Below, piece by piece: positions 34,998-42,867 of a DNA stretch of 64,000 bases (positions are counted from its first letter, which is position 1; each line of letters starts with the position of its first letter). Where the stretch lies: contig NZ_QJRH01000072.1 of the NCBI RefSeq assembly GCF_003254545.1, forward strand, positions 62,001-126,000. The letters are read 5' to 3'. Under the pieces are notes generated by a model. That model was not told where the DNA came from, ran no database searches, and was given only the letters and a program-made list of their open reading frames with translations. Made by a program: the position numbers and the translations under genes. This DNA comes from Flavobacterium tistrianum. Lineage in GTDB: Bacteria; Bacteroidota; Bacteroidia; Flavobacteriales; Flavobacteriaceae.

Positions 34998-35228
34998 TTA
35001 AGTCTGCTTAACCGTAATAATCTTTACAGGACAAGCTTTCGCAGCCAATTCACAGCTTTCAACAATCGCATGATTTGGGGATTTTAAAGTAAAAAAGCCT
35101 TTTGCATTTACAGAATGAATCAAAACCGATTTCCCATCTTTTTTTGACATTTGAAAATGAGTCGGATCCATTTCAACGCAATAATTACAGCCAATGCACT
35201 TATCTCTTTGTAAAGTTATGATAACCAT
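34998..35228 (-). CDS. 4Fe-4S ferredoxin
   Basis: 76 residues with KCIGCNYC (Cys11, Cys14, Cys17) and ACPVK (Cys66) as ligands for one [4Fe-4S] cluster; Cys59 lies nearby and might form a disulfide. It is a cytosolic electron carrier of the single-cluster type. The start codon overlaps the stop of the upstream TrhP-like gene by one base (TAATG on the minus strand), which argues for a dedicated partnership. TrhP-type tRNA hydroxylation is reported to depend on iron-sulfur assembly, so this ferredoxin is a good candidate electron donor. That link is inference. Confidence 0.88.
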   Translation of the reverse strand: MVIITLQRDKCIGCNYCVEMDPTHFQMSKKDGKSVLIHSVNAKGFFTLKSPNHAIVESCELAAKACPVKIITVKQT

Positions 35229-36469
35229 TACGCCTCAACAATTTTATATAATTTGTCCGACATTCTGATCCTGAATGGAAGTTTAAAAGTACAATCGTCT
35301 CCTTTTGTTGCTTTTTCTACCGTTAAATCATTCACGAACATTTCTTCAATAATCATTTCCTGAGCTCCTGTACTTGGTCCAGTAACTAAAATTTTATCTC
35401 CGATTTTAATATCATAAGCTTCAATCTTAAATTGCCCAACCTCAGCTTTTGGAAAATAATGCGTTCCTTTACCCACATAAACCTTTTTCTGAGTCGCTGC
35501 AGATCCCGGAATACCGCTCCATTCGCCTAATTCCTGACCTAGATAATATCCAGACCAGAATCCGCGATTGTAAACAGTTTCTAAAGCTTTCATCCAATCT
35601 ACAGTTTTTTCTTTTGAAAAAGTTCCGTCATAATATGCATCGATAGCTTCACGATAGGTTTTGGTTACCGTTGCCACATATTCTGGTGCACGGCCACGTC
35701 CTTCGATTTTTAAAACTTTAACTCCCGAATCGATAACCTGATCTAAGAAATCCAGTGTACATAAATCTTTAGGTGACATCATATATTCATTATCCAATTC
35801 GATTTCGAAACCTGTTTCCTGATCGATAACTGTATATTTTTTTCGGCAGTTTTGTTTGCAAGCACCACGATTCGCTGATGAATTATGGGAATGCAAGCTC
35901 AAATAACATTTTCCAGAAACCGCCATACACAAAGCGCCATGACCAAAGATTTCGATTTCAACTAAATTTCCGTTTGGTCCTTTGATCTGTTCTTTTTCAA
36001 TTTGGTCTGTGATATTTTTTACTTGACGCAAACTCAATTCACGACTTAAAACCATTGTATCAGCAAATAGACTGTAAAATTTTATGGTTTCAATATTGGT
36101 TACATTCAACTGTGTTGAAATGTGAACTTCCATGCCAATTAATCTTGCCATAGCAATTACCGCTTGATCAGAAGCAATTACGGCTGTAATATTCGCTTCT
36201 TTAGCTTTTGTCAATAATGTTTTTACGACTGATAAATCGTGATCGTAAATAATGGTGTTTAATGTAAGATAACTTCGAACATTTTTGGCTTCGCAACGAT
36301 TGGCAATTTCTTTTAAATCATCAATTGTAAAATTTACAGTTGAACGTGCACGCATATTAAGCTGTTCGACTCCAAAATATACTGAATCACAGCCATTGTC
36401 TAAAGCAGCCTGAAGCGACTCAAAATCTCCAGCTGGAGACATAAGTTCAATTTTATCGGTAAGTGTCAT
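35228..36469 (-). CDS. trhP: U32-family tRNA hydroxylation protein (TrhP/YegQ-like)
   Basis: 413 residues from ATG 36469 (a TTG six codons upstream is less likely). The U32 'peptidase' body (about 5-320) opens with KIELMSPAGDFESLQAALDN and holds the family Cys cluster: EIFGHGALCMAVSGKCYLS and NRGACKQNCRKKY, four cysteines for an iron-sulfur cluster. The E. coli homologue TrhP (YegQ) makes 5-hydroxyuridine at tRNA position 34 without oxygen, using prephenate-derived substrate. Residues ~328-413 form a small beta-rich C-terminal domain (KKVYVGKGTHYFPKAEVGQF) shared with the TrhO protein at 37221-38579. It is coupled to the ferredoxin downstream. Confidence 0.88.
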   Translation of the reverse strand: MTLTDKIELMSPAGDFESLQAALDNGCDSVYFGVEQLNMRARSTVNFTIDDLKEIANRCEAKNVRSYLTLNTIIYDHDLSVVKTLLTKAKEANITAVIASDQAVIAMARLIGMEVHISTQLNVTNIETIKFYSLFADTMVLSRELSLRQVKNITDQIEKEQIKGPNGNLVEIEIFGHGALCMAVSGKCYLSLHSHNSSANRGACKQNCRKKYTVIDQETGFEIELDNEYMMSPKDLCTLDFLDQVIDSGVKVLKIEGRGRAPEYVATVTKTYREAIDAYYDGTFSKEKTVDWMKALETVYNRGFWSGYYLGQELGEWSGIPGSAATQKKVYVGKGTHYFPKAEVGQFKIEAYDIKIGDKILVTGPSTGAQEMIIEEMFVNDLTVEKATKGDDCTFKLPFRIRMSDKLYKIVEA

Positions 36470-36663
36470 TTTTGATTTAATATACAAATGACAAAAATAA
36501 TGTGGCTATAATTAGATTACTATGATTTATATCATAGTCTATATTTTAAAAATTATTTGCAGTAGTATAATATAGCTCACGATTTCAAACACAACAAACG
36601 ATTATTGTGCATTTCAAATTCAATTTTGCAAAATACACAATCGTTGTGGATATTCTTTGCGTT

Positions 36664-36738
36664 CCTGCGGTTGAAACCGCAGGTTATGTTTTTCTTACGT
36701 TGTGTTTTTCAAATATAGCCCGTGGTTTCAACCACGGG
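36664..36738. repeat. Inverted pair of REP hairpins next to the RAYT gene
   Basis: CCTGCGGTTGAAACCGCAGG (36664-36683) and CCCGTGGTTTCAACCACGGG (36719-36738) are perfect 20-nt palindromes with GGTTGAAACC / GGTTTCAACC cores in opposite sense, 23 nt before the transposase stop. Upstream, CACAACAAACGATTATTGTG and ACACAATCGTTGTGG (about 36590-36650) form another imperfect inverted pair. Apart from these, the 292-nt gap 36470-36761 holds nothing I can identify. Confidence 0.8.
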
Positions 36739-36761
36739 AAACGTATTATGGAGTCAAGCTA

Positions 36762-37196
36762 TCATTTATCTCCCAACCCATGCAATTTTACAAACTCATC
36801 AAATTCATCTTGTCCATTTTTCTTAAGATGATGTTCTTTTTGATTTTTAATGTAATTATAAACAGCATTTAACTGAGATTCACTGACAGAGAAAGCACCA
36901 AAACCAGTTTGCCATGCAAATTTTTCAAGGATAAATTCTCCTCTATTCATAAAATGAGAAGAACTTCCTTTGATTTGCTTTACAATATCTGTGATAGTTT
37001 TTTGTGGATTTTGTAAAAATAAAACATGCACATGATCTGGCATTCCATTTATGATTCTAACAGGGCAACCAAGTTCTATTAACTCTTGCCAAATGTAATC
37101 GTACAAGTTCTTCTCAATTGAACGATTAATTAATTCTTGACGATTTTTGGTAGCCCAAATTACATGAATCCATAATTTGGTAAACGATTGTGACAT
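36762..37196 (-). CDS. REP-associated tyrosine transposase (IS200/IS605 Y1 type)
   Basis: 144 residues, the size of a Y1 HUH transposase. The HUH pair is in MPDHVHVLFLQNP (HVH), and the nucleophilic Tyr lies in NAVYNYIKNQKEHH near residue 115. No TnpB gene accompanies it, and REP palindromes lie just downstream at 36664-36738. This fits domesticated RAYT proteins, which cut and move REP hairpins as single strands, better than a complete insertion sequence. It is co-oriented between the TrhO and TrhP genes and leaves both neighbours intact. The ORF looks undamaged. Confidence 0.85.
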   Translation of the reverse strand: MSQSFTKLWIHVIWATKNRQELINRSIEKNLYDYIWQELIELGCPVRIINGMPDHVHVLFLQNPQKTITDIVKQIKGSSSHFMNRGEFILEKFAWQTGFGAFSVSESQLNAVYNYIKNQKEHHLKKNGQDEFDEFVKLHGLGDK

Positions 37197-37220
37197 AAAT
37201 AAATTAGCATAAAAATTTTG

Positions 37221-38579
37221 CTAATTTACAATTTTATACAATTTATCTGACAAACGAATACGAAATGGAACCTCAAAAGTAATCTTGTCACCAATTTTAG
37301 CAGATTGAGTTTCTGCGCCATTAACAATGATTCTGTTCAAAACCATTTCCTGTTCACCAGTTGTAGGCCCAGAAATAAGGATTTTATCACCGCTGTTTAA
37401 TTCGTGATTTTCTACAGTAAATTGTCCAACTTGAGCTTTCACATAATAATGTTCTGCTTTTCCAAGAAGTACTTTCTTTACTTTTATTTTCTGACGGATA
37501 TCAGCTGGTTTTTGAGCTGTAGCTAAAGCCGTTTCAGGAAGTTCGCCTGAATGTTTGAATTTCAAGTTTTCAGATTTTCCTTTTCTAAACACTTTATTTC
37601 CAACTTGTTTTCCAGTTCTTAAACGAACTTGGTCAACTAATGGCATGTGGATGATTTCTAAACATTCTGTAGAACAGCAGTTTTCCATTGCCGCTTTACA
37701 ATCGTCACACTGAATAAATAATAAATGACAACCGTCATTTTCGCAATTCGTGTGATTATCGCAAGGTTTTCCGCATTGGTGACATTGCGAAATAATATCA
37801 TCTGTAATTCTTTCGCCTAGACGATTATCAAATACGAAGTTTTTTCCAATGAATTTGCTTTCTAAACCTTCTTCTTTCAATTGTTTAGCGTAATTAATAA
37901 TTCCGCCTTCTAATTGATAAACATTTTTGAAACCTTGGTGCTTGAAATAAGCACTGGCTTTTTCGCAACGGATACCTCCAGTACAATACATTACCAGATT
38001 TTTATCGTCTTTGTGATCTTTAAGCTGTTCGTTAATGATTGGCAAACTCTCTCTGAAAGTTTCAACATCTGGAGTAATCGCACCTTTAAAATGTCCTACT
38101 TCACTTTCGTAGTGATTTCTAAAATCTACTACAATTGTGTTTGGATCATCAAGGATTTCATTGAATTCTTTGGCTTTCAAGTGAACGCCAATATTAGTAA
38201 CATCAAAAGTATCATCATTTAAACCGTCAGCAACGATTTTGTGACGCACTTTGATAGTCAATTTTAAAAAGGAATGATCGTCTTGCTCTACAGCAACATT
38301 CAATCGTATGCCTTTCATGAAATCGTAAGCTTCAAGCGTTTCTCTAAAAGCTTCAAAATTTTCGGCAGGAACGCTCATTTGAGCATTAATTCCTTCATTG
38401 GCAACATAAATTCTTCCTAATGCATCGAGTGCATTCCAGGCAATGAATAAATCGTTACGAAATTTTTGTGGATCTTGAATTTTGGCATACGCATAGAAAG
38501 ACAACGTAAGTCGTTGTTTACCTGCATCATCGATCATGATGGCTCTTTCTTCTGCGCTTAAAGTGTTATACAGTTGCAT
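37221..38579 (-). CDS. trhO: Oxygen-dependent tRNA uridine(34) hydroxylase (TrhO), with extra C-terminal domain
   Basis: The 452-residue protein has an N-terminal acylphosphatase-like domain (about 20-115), a rhodanese domain (about 135-240) with the active loop MYCTGGIRCEKASAYF, and a cysteine-rich stretch (about 265-305: SQCHQCGKPCDNHTNC, QCDDCKAAMENCC) that probably binds zinc. Homologues make 5-hydroxyuridine-34 in tRNA using O2. Canonical TrhO (E. coli YceA) ends near residue 350. Here residues 368-452 add a domain whose sequence (VKAQVGQFTVENHEL ... PFRIRLSDKLYKIVN) is about half identical to the C-terminus of the neighbouring TrhP. A 9-bp hairpin (37201-37227) overlaps the stop. Confidence 0.9.
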   Translation of the reverse strand: MQLYNTLSAEERAIMIDDAGKQRLTLSFYAYAKIQDPQKFRNDLFIAWNALDALGRIYVANEGINAQMSVPAENFEAFRETLEAYDFMKGIRLNVAVEQDDHSFLKLTIKVRHKIVADGLNDDTFDVTNIGVHLKAKEFNEILDDPNTIVVDFRNHYESEVGHFKGAITPDVETFRESLPIINEQLKDHKDDKNLVMYCTGGIRCEKASAYFKHQGFKNVYQLEGGIINYAKQLKEEGLESKFIGKNFVFDNRLGERITDDIISQCHQCGKPCDNHTNCENDGCHLLFIQCDDCKAAMENCCSTECLEIIHMPLVDQVRLRTGKQVGNKVFRKGKSENLKFKHSGELPETALATAQKPADIRQKIKVKKVLLGKAEHYYVKAQVGQFTVENHELNSGDKILISGPTTGEQEMVLNRIIVNGAETQSAKIGDKITFEVPFRIRLSDKLYKIVN

Positions 38580-38738
38580 GCTATAAACAGTTTTAAGTTA
38601 AGAAATATATGTTTTTTAGATTTTCTTTAAAATCTGCGGCAAATTTAGAGTTTATTTTGAGATTAAAAATGACCTTTCCCTAATTATCTCATTTTTTTAA
38701 CATCTTTCGGCACTTTATGTATTGATTTATAACACATT

Positions 38739-40418
38739 TTAATGCTTTTGATGTTCTTTTATAGAAAGCTGTACCAAATCATCTACTGAAACAGAACGGC
38801 TAATATGCCCAAATAGAATTTCAAGGTTTTCTGCTCGCAGACTGTCCCTCACATCAGAACGGGCTTCGGCAATTTTTAGAGTAACGTTTTTTGCTTGTAA
38901 ATCAATAAATAAATTCTTTAAGAAACGTGCACCGGCAATATCGATACGAGGTGAAGAATTGAGATCTAATATTACCGTCTTTAAAGAATCCTGTTCACCG
39001 TAGATTTTTTCCAAAATTCTTTCTTTAATATATTCCGCATTGAAATAAAATATGGAAGATTCGATTCTAACAATCAATACGTGCTCTATTTCCTCGTTGT
39101 CTGGATGTCTTTTCAAATCTGTATAAACCCTAGTTCCAGGAACTTTTCCCAAAAAAGCGACGTGTGGTTTTGAAGCGGCTTTCAATAAAAGCAACAAAGT
39201 TACAAGTGTTGCAAGTAAAACTCCCGCGAGAATTCCCCAGATCAATACTCCTGCTAGCGCAATCATTACAACAGCAAATTCTTGTTTGTTTATTTTATAA
39301 AGATGTCTCATTTCTTTCCAATCAAAAAGACCTCTTATCGCTACTAGAACAATAGCGGCCAGAATTACGGTTGGCAGATTTTGAAGATATCCTGTCAAAA
39401 ACAAAAGACAACAGGCGATAGCTCCCGAAGCAAACAAAAGTGACAATGGTGTTTTAGCTCCAGCAGCATCATTTACAGCTGATTGCGACAAACCGCCAGC
39501 AACGGGATAACCATGTCCAAATGAAACAGCCGCATTAGCAACTCCAAGCGCCAGAAGTTCTTGGCGCGGATCAATAACATATCCATTTTTTTGTGCTAAG
39601 GTGCGTCCAGCAGAAACACTTTCTATATAAGATAATAAAAAACAAGCCATTGAGAGTGGCAAAACTCCTTCGACATCTCGAATTCGGAGAGAAGGCAGAT
39701 GAAATTCAGGAAGTCCAGTCGGAATAATCCCGACTGTTTTGAATTCTGCATATTTTAATGAGGTACTCGAAATAAGAATAATTGATAAAATGACAATAAA
39801 TATGGCAACTGGAAACTGAGGGGCTACTTTTTCTCCTATAATTAATATCAGAATGGCAATTATTCCAAAAATGAAAACAGCCATATTCATTTCTGGAATT
39901 TGGTTGAAAAGAACCATAATTCTTTCCACAAAATTATCTCCGCCTCCTTCAACACCAAACAATTTTGGCAATTGCGTTAAACCAATAGTGATCGCCGCAC
40001 CCGCTTTGAACCCAACCAAAACGGTTTCGCTAATAAAATTAATAATACCGCTTAACCTCAACAAATAAGCGATGATTGCCATTCCCGCAAATACCAATGC
40101 TGTAAGCGAGGCAATTTCAGACCAACGCTGCACATCGCCATTGGCCATGGTTGCTATAGTTGTGCCTACTAATAAAGAAATAGCAGATGTCGGACCTATT
40201 GCAAGCTGTTTACTGGATCCTAACAAAGCATAAAATATTCCGCCAATGAGATATCCGTAAATTCCATATTGAGGCGGTAAACCTGCAAGAGTTGCATAGG
40301 CAAGAGAAACAGGAATTCCGTAAGCAGCGAGAGTTACACCTGCAATAAAGTCTCTTTTGAGATTCTGTTTTTCATAATTTTTAATCCAGTCTAGTGAGGG
40401 CAAAAGCTTAGAAATCAT
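38739..40418 (-). CDS. SulP-family anion transporter with STAS domain
   Basis: 559 residues. About 10-14 transmembrane segments (residues ~20-420) include the SulP signature region GLPPQYGIYGYLIGGIFYAL and LGSSKQLAIGPTSAISLLVG. A cytoplasmic STAS domain (about 435-550) ends the protein (IFYFNAEYIKERI, TVILDLNSSPRIDIAGARFL). SulP proteins carry sulfate, bicarbonate or other anions, often by proton or sodium symport. Length is typical. The PPK2 gene is 63 nt upstream on the same strand. The substrate is unknown. Confidence 0.9.
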   Translation of the reverse strand: MISKLLPSLDWIKNYEKQNLKRDFIAGVTLAAYGIPVSLAYATLAGLPPQYGIYGYLIGGIFYALLGSSKQLAIGPTSAISLLVGTTIATMANGDVQRWSEIASLTALVFAGMAIIAYLLRLSGIINFISETVLVGFKAGAAITIGLTQLPKLFGVEGGGDNFVERIMVLFNQIPEMNMAVFIFGIIAILILIIGEKVAPQFPVAIFIVILSIILISSTSLKYAEFKTVGIIPTGLPEFHLPSLRIRDVEGVLPLSMACFLLSYIESVSAGRTLAQKNGYVIDPRQELLALGVANAAVSFGHGYPVAGGLSQSAVNDAAGAKTPLSLLFASGAIACCLLFLTGYLQNLPTVILAAIVLVAIRGLFDWKEMRHLYKINKQEFAVVMIALAGVLIWGILAGVLLATLVTLLLLLKAASKPHVAFLGKVPGTRVYTDLKRHPDNEEIEHVLIVRIESSIFYFNAEYIKERILEKIYGEQDSLKTVILDLNSSPRIDIAGARFLKNLFIDLQAKNVTLKIAEARSDVRDSLRAENLEILFGHISRSVSVDDLVQLSIKEHQKH

Positions 40419-40481
40419 ATTAAGAAAGATTAAGATAATACTAATTCACAATTACAAATGAATGTTTATAGTTGTAAAAAG

Positions 40482-41444
40482 TTACTCTTTCTCTTCTAAC
40501 AATGCCTTTTTAACCTCATTAAGTTCTGCTATTTTCTCTGGACTTACTTTCGGGTATTCCAAATCCATTTCGTCTAAAGCATGAATGATTGCAGAAGCAA
40601 TTGCAATTCGAGCATACGATTTATTATCGGCGGGAATTACATACCAAGGCGACTTTTTGGTTGATGTATTTTTGATTAATTCTTCGTATGCGTGCATGTA
40701 GTCGTCCCAATAGCCACGTTCTTTAGCATCGGCTGCACTGAATTTCCAATTTTTATCAGGATTGTCAACTCTTTCTATAAATCTTCTCTTTTGTTCCTCT
40801 TTAGAAACATTTAGAAAAAATTTAATGACAACTGTTCCGTTTCTATTCAGATATTTTTCAAAGTTTCGAATGTCTTCAAAACGATTCTCCCAGATATTTT
40901 CTTTTATCAATTTTTCAGGGATTTTTTGACTCTTTAATATTTGTTCGTGAACACGAACCACCAGCACTTCTTCATAATAAGAGCGATTGAAAATCCCGAT
41001 TCGCCCTCTTTCGGGAAGATGCTTTTGACAGCGCCATAAATAATCATGGTCTAATTCTTCTGAACTTGGTCCTTTAAAAGAAGAAACTTGACAGCCCTGC
41101 GGATTTATGCCTGACATGACATGCTTGATTGCACCGTCTTTTCCAGCAGCATCCATGGCTTGAAAAATAATAAGAACCGACCATTTATCTTGCGCATACA
41201 AAATATCCTGCATGGCAGCGAGAGCCTTAATTCCCATTTTTAATGTTTTTTGAACCGAGAACTTTTCTGCTTCGCCAGAATAAGACGTTGGTTTATCTTT
41301 TAATGTAAAATTCTTATCATCACCAACACAATATTGCTCAGAGAATTTTTTAGCTCGATGTAACAATTCCTTTTTATTTAATTTTTTTAAATCATTATCA
41401 TCATCTCCTTCTTTTTTATGTTTTTTCTTGTTATTTTTTGACAT
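40482..41444 (-). CDS. Polyphosphate kinase 2 family protein
   Basis: 320 residues of the PPK2 family, which transfers phosphate between polyphosphate and nucleotides (usually making NTPs or NDPs from polyP). Walker A is FQAMDAAGKDGAIKHVMSGI, then CQVSSFKGPSSEELDHDYLW, the catalytic-lid region IGIFNRSYYEEVLVVRVH, and KNWKFSAADAKERGYWDDY. A Lys-rich N-terminal 25 residues precede the kinase core. It appears to be a single-domain PPK2; the preferred nucleotide cannot be told from sequence alone. It lies upstream of the SulP gene on the same strand. Confidence 0.92.
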   Translation of the reverse strand: MSKNNKKKHKKEGDDDNDLKKLNKKELLHRAKKFSEQYCVGDDKNFTLKDKPTSYSGEAEKFSVQKTLKMGIKALAAMQDILYAQDKWSVLIIFQAMDAAGKDGAIKHVMSGINPQGCQVSSFKGPSSEELDHDYLWRCQKHLPERGRIGIFNRSYYEEVLVVRVHEQILKSQKIPEKLIKENIWENRFEDIRNFEKYLNRNGTVVIKFFLNVSKEEQKRRFIERVDNPDKNWKFSAADAKERGYWDDYMHAYEELIKNTSTKKSPWYVIPADNKSYARIAIASAIIHALDEMDLEYPKVSPEKIAELNEVKKALLEEKE

Positions 41445-41703
41445 GATTACTAAAGTTTTTGAATTATTATTACTAGTCCATTAAATAATTTATTCTTACA
41501 AAAATGTAGTTTATCGGCAGTAAGCAGTATTTCATCTTAATTTTCATTATAAACTGATATACAGATAGATAAAATTTTAACTAAAATTAACAAAATCTGC
41601 ACAATATTTAACCACTTAAACAAAAAAACGCTAACTTAGCTATTGCACTTTACTGGTTTTTAATTAGTTGTATTTAATGAATTTTATCTAAAAGAATTTA
41701 ACA

Positions 41704-42849
41704 ATGAACAAAATCTACTCCTCAGCAATTTTATTAAGTTTCTTATTTTTTTCTTGCAAAAAAGAAACTCCGCCAGCGCCCAAACCATTAGAAATTTCAG
41801 TTACTTCAGTTTTACAGCAAGATGTAGATTTAGAATCTGAATATACGGGGCAGACTTTTGGTCAATCAGACATACAAATTAACCCACGAGTTGATGGTAT
41901 TATTGAAAGCATGAACTTCAAAGAAGGAAGTTTTGTCAAAAAAGGACAGGTTCTTTACACAATTGATCCTTTACCATACAGAGCTAAACTTAACGAAGCC
42001 CAAGGAGTTGCAGCAGAATCGCAGGCGAGATTATCAAAAACCAAATCAGATTTGGATATGATTACTCCATTGGCAAAAATGAACGCGGTGAGCCAAAGAG
42101 AATTGGTTTCGGCAAAAGCTGCGTACAATGCTTCTTTAGCCCAAATAAAAGCCTCAGACGCTTCGGTTCAAAATGCTCAGATAGAATTGGGCTATTGCCA
42201 AATTTTAGCACCAATTTCAGGATTAATTGGTATTTCTAAAGTCCGCGTTGGTGATTATGTGAGACCTGGCGCCATGTCTATTTTAAACACCATTTCTGAC
42301 CTTGGCGATGTTAGAGTACGATTTACTATTAGCGAACAGGAATTTCTGCGCCTCTTTAGAGAGTTTAGCAAACCAAATTCTGCCTTAAAAGGGTCTGGAG
42401 CTACTGTCACTATAAAATTATCTGACGGTTCTATCTATCCCGAAAAAGGAAAAGTAAGTTTTGCCGACAGACAAATCGATCCTTCTACGGGAGCAATCAC
42501 ATTTGAAGCAACATTTCCTAATCCTGATAAATTACTCCGTCCGGGTCAATATGTAAAAGTTGCCTTGCTTACAGATATTCGCAAAGACGCAATTGTAATT
42601 CCGCAGCGCGCAGTTATTGAAGTCCAAGGAATCTATCAAGTCTACGTAGTTGGTAATGATAACAAAGTACAAATGCAGATTGTAAAACCAGGCCCTTCTG
42701 TTAAAAACGGTTATATAATCGAAGAAGGATTAAAACCTGGCGACAAGATAGCCATGGGAGGTACTTCGTTATTGAAAAACGGAAGTGTCATTACTCCTAA
42801 AATCGTTCAGTGGCAATTGGGCGATCCAGAAACTGTAGCTTCAAAGTAA
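41704..42849 (+). CDS. RND efflux periplasmic adaptor (membrane-fusion lipoprotein)
   Basis: 381 residues with lipobox ILLSFLFFSC (Cys18). The lipoyl/barrel-sandwich domain (IESMNFKEGSFVKKGQVLYT) is split by an alpha-hairpin (about 100-160), followed by beta-barrel and membrane-proximal domains (VRFTISEQEFLRLF, PGQYVKVALL). It bridges the permease and the outer-membrane channel. It is the first gene of a three-gene RND operon; the permease begins 18 nt later. The 259-nt upstream gap (41445-41703) presumably holds the operon promoter, but I see neither a good TAnnTTTG nor a regulator gene nearby. Confidence 0.92.
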   Translation: MNKIYSSAILLSFLFFSCKKETPPAPKPLEISVTSVLQQDVDLESEYTGQTFGQSDIQINPRVDGIIESMNFKEGSFVKKGQVLYTIDPLPYRAKLNEAQGVAAESQARLSKTKSDLDMITPLAKMNAVSQRELVSAKAAYNASLAQIKASDASVQNAQIELGYCQILAPISGLIGISKVRVGDYVRPGAMSILNTISDLGDVRVRFTISEQEFLRLFREFSKPNSALKGSGATVTIKLSDGSIYPEKGKVSFADRQIDPSTGAITFEATFPNPDKLLRPGQYVKVALLTDIRKDAIVIPQRAVIEVQGIYQVYVVGNDNKVQMQIVKPGPSVKNGYIIEEGLKPGDKIAMGGTSLLKNGSVITPKIVQWQLGDPETVASK

Positions 42850-42867
42850 TCTAAATCAAATACTATT

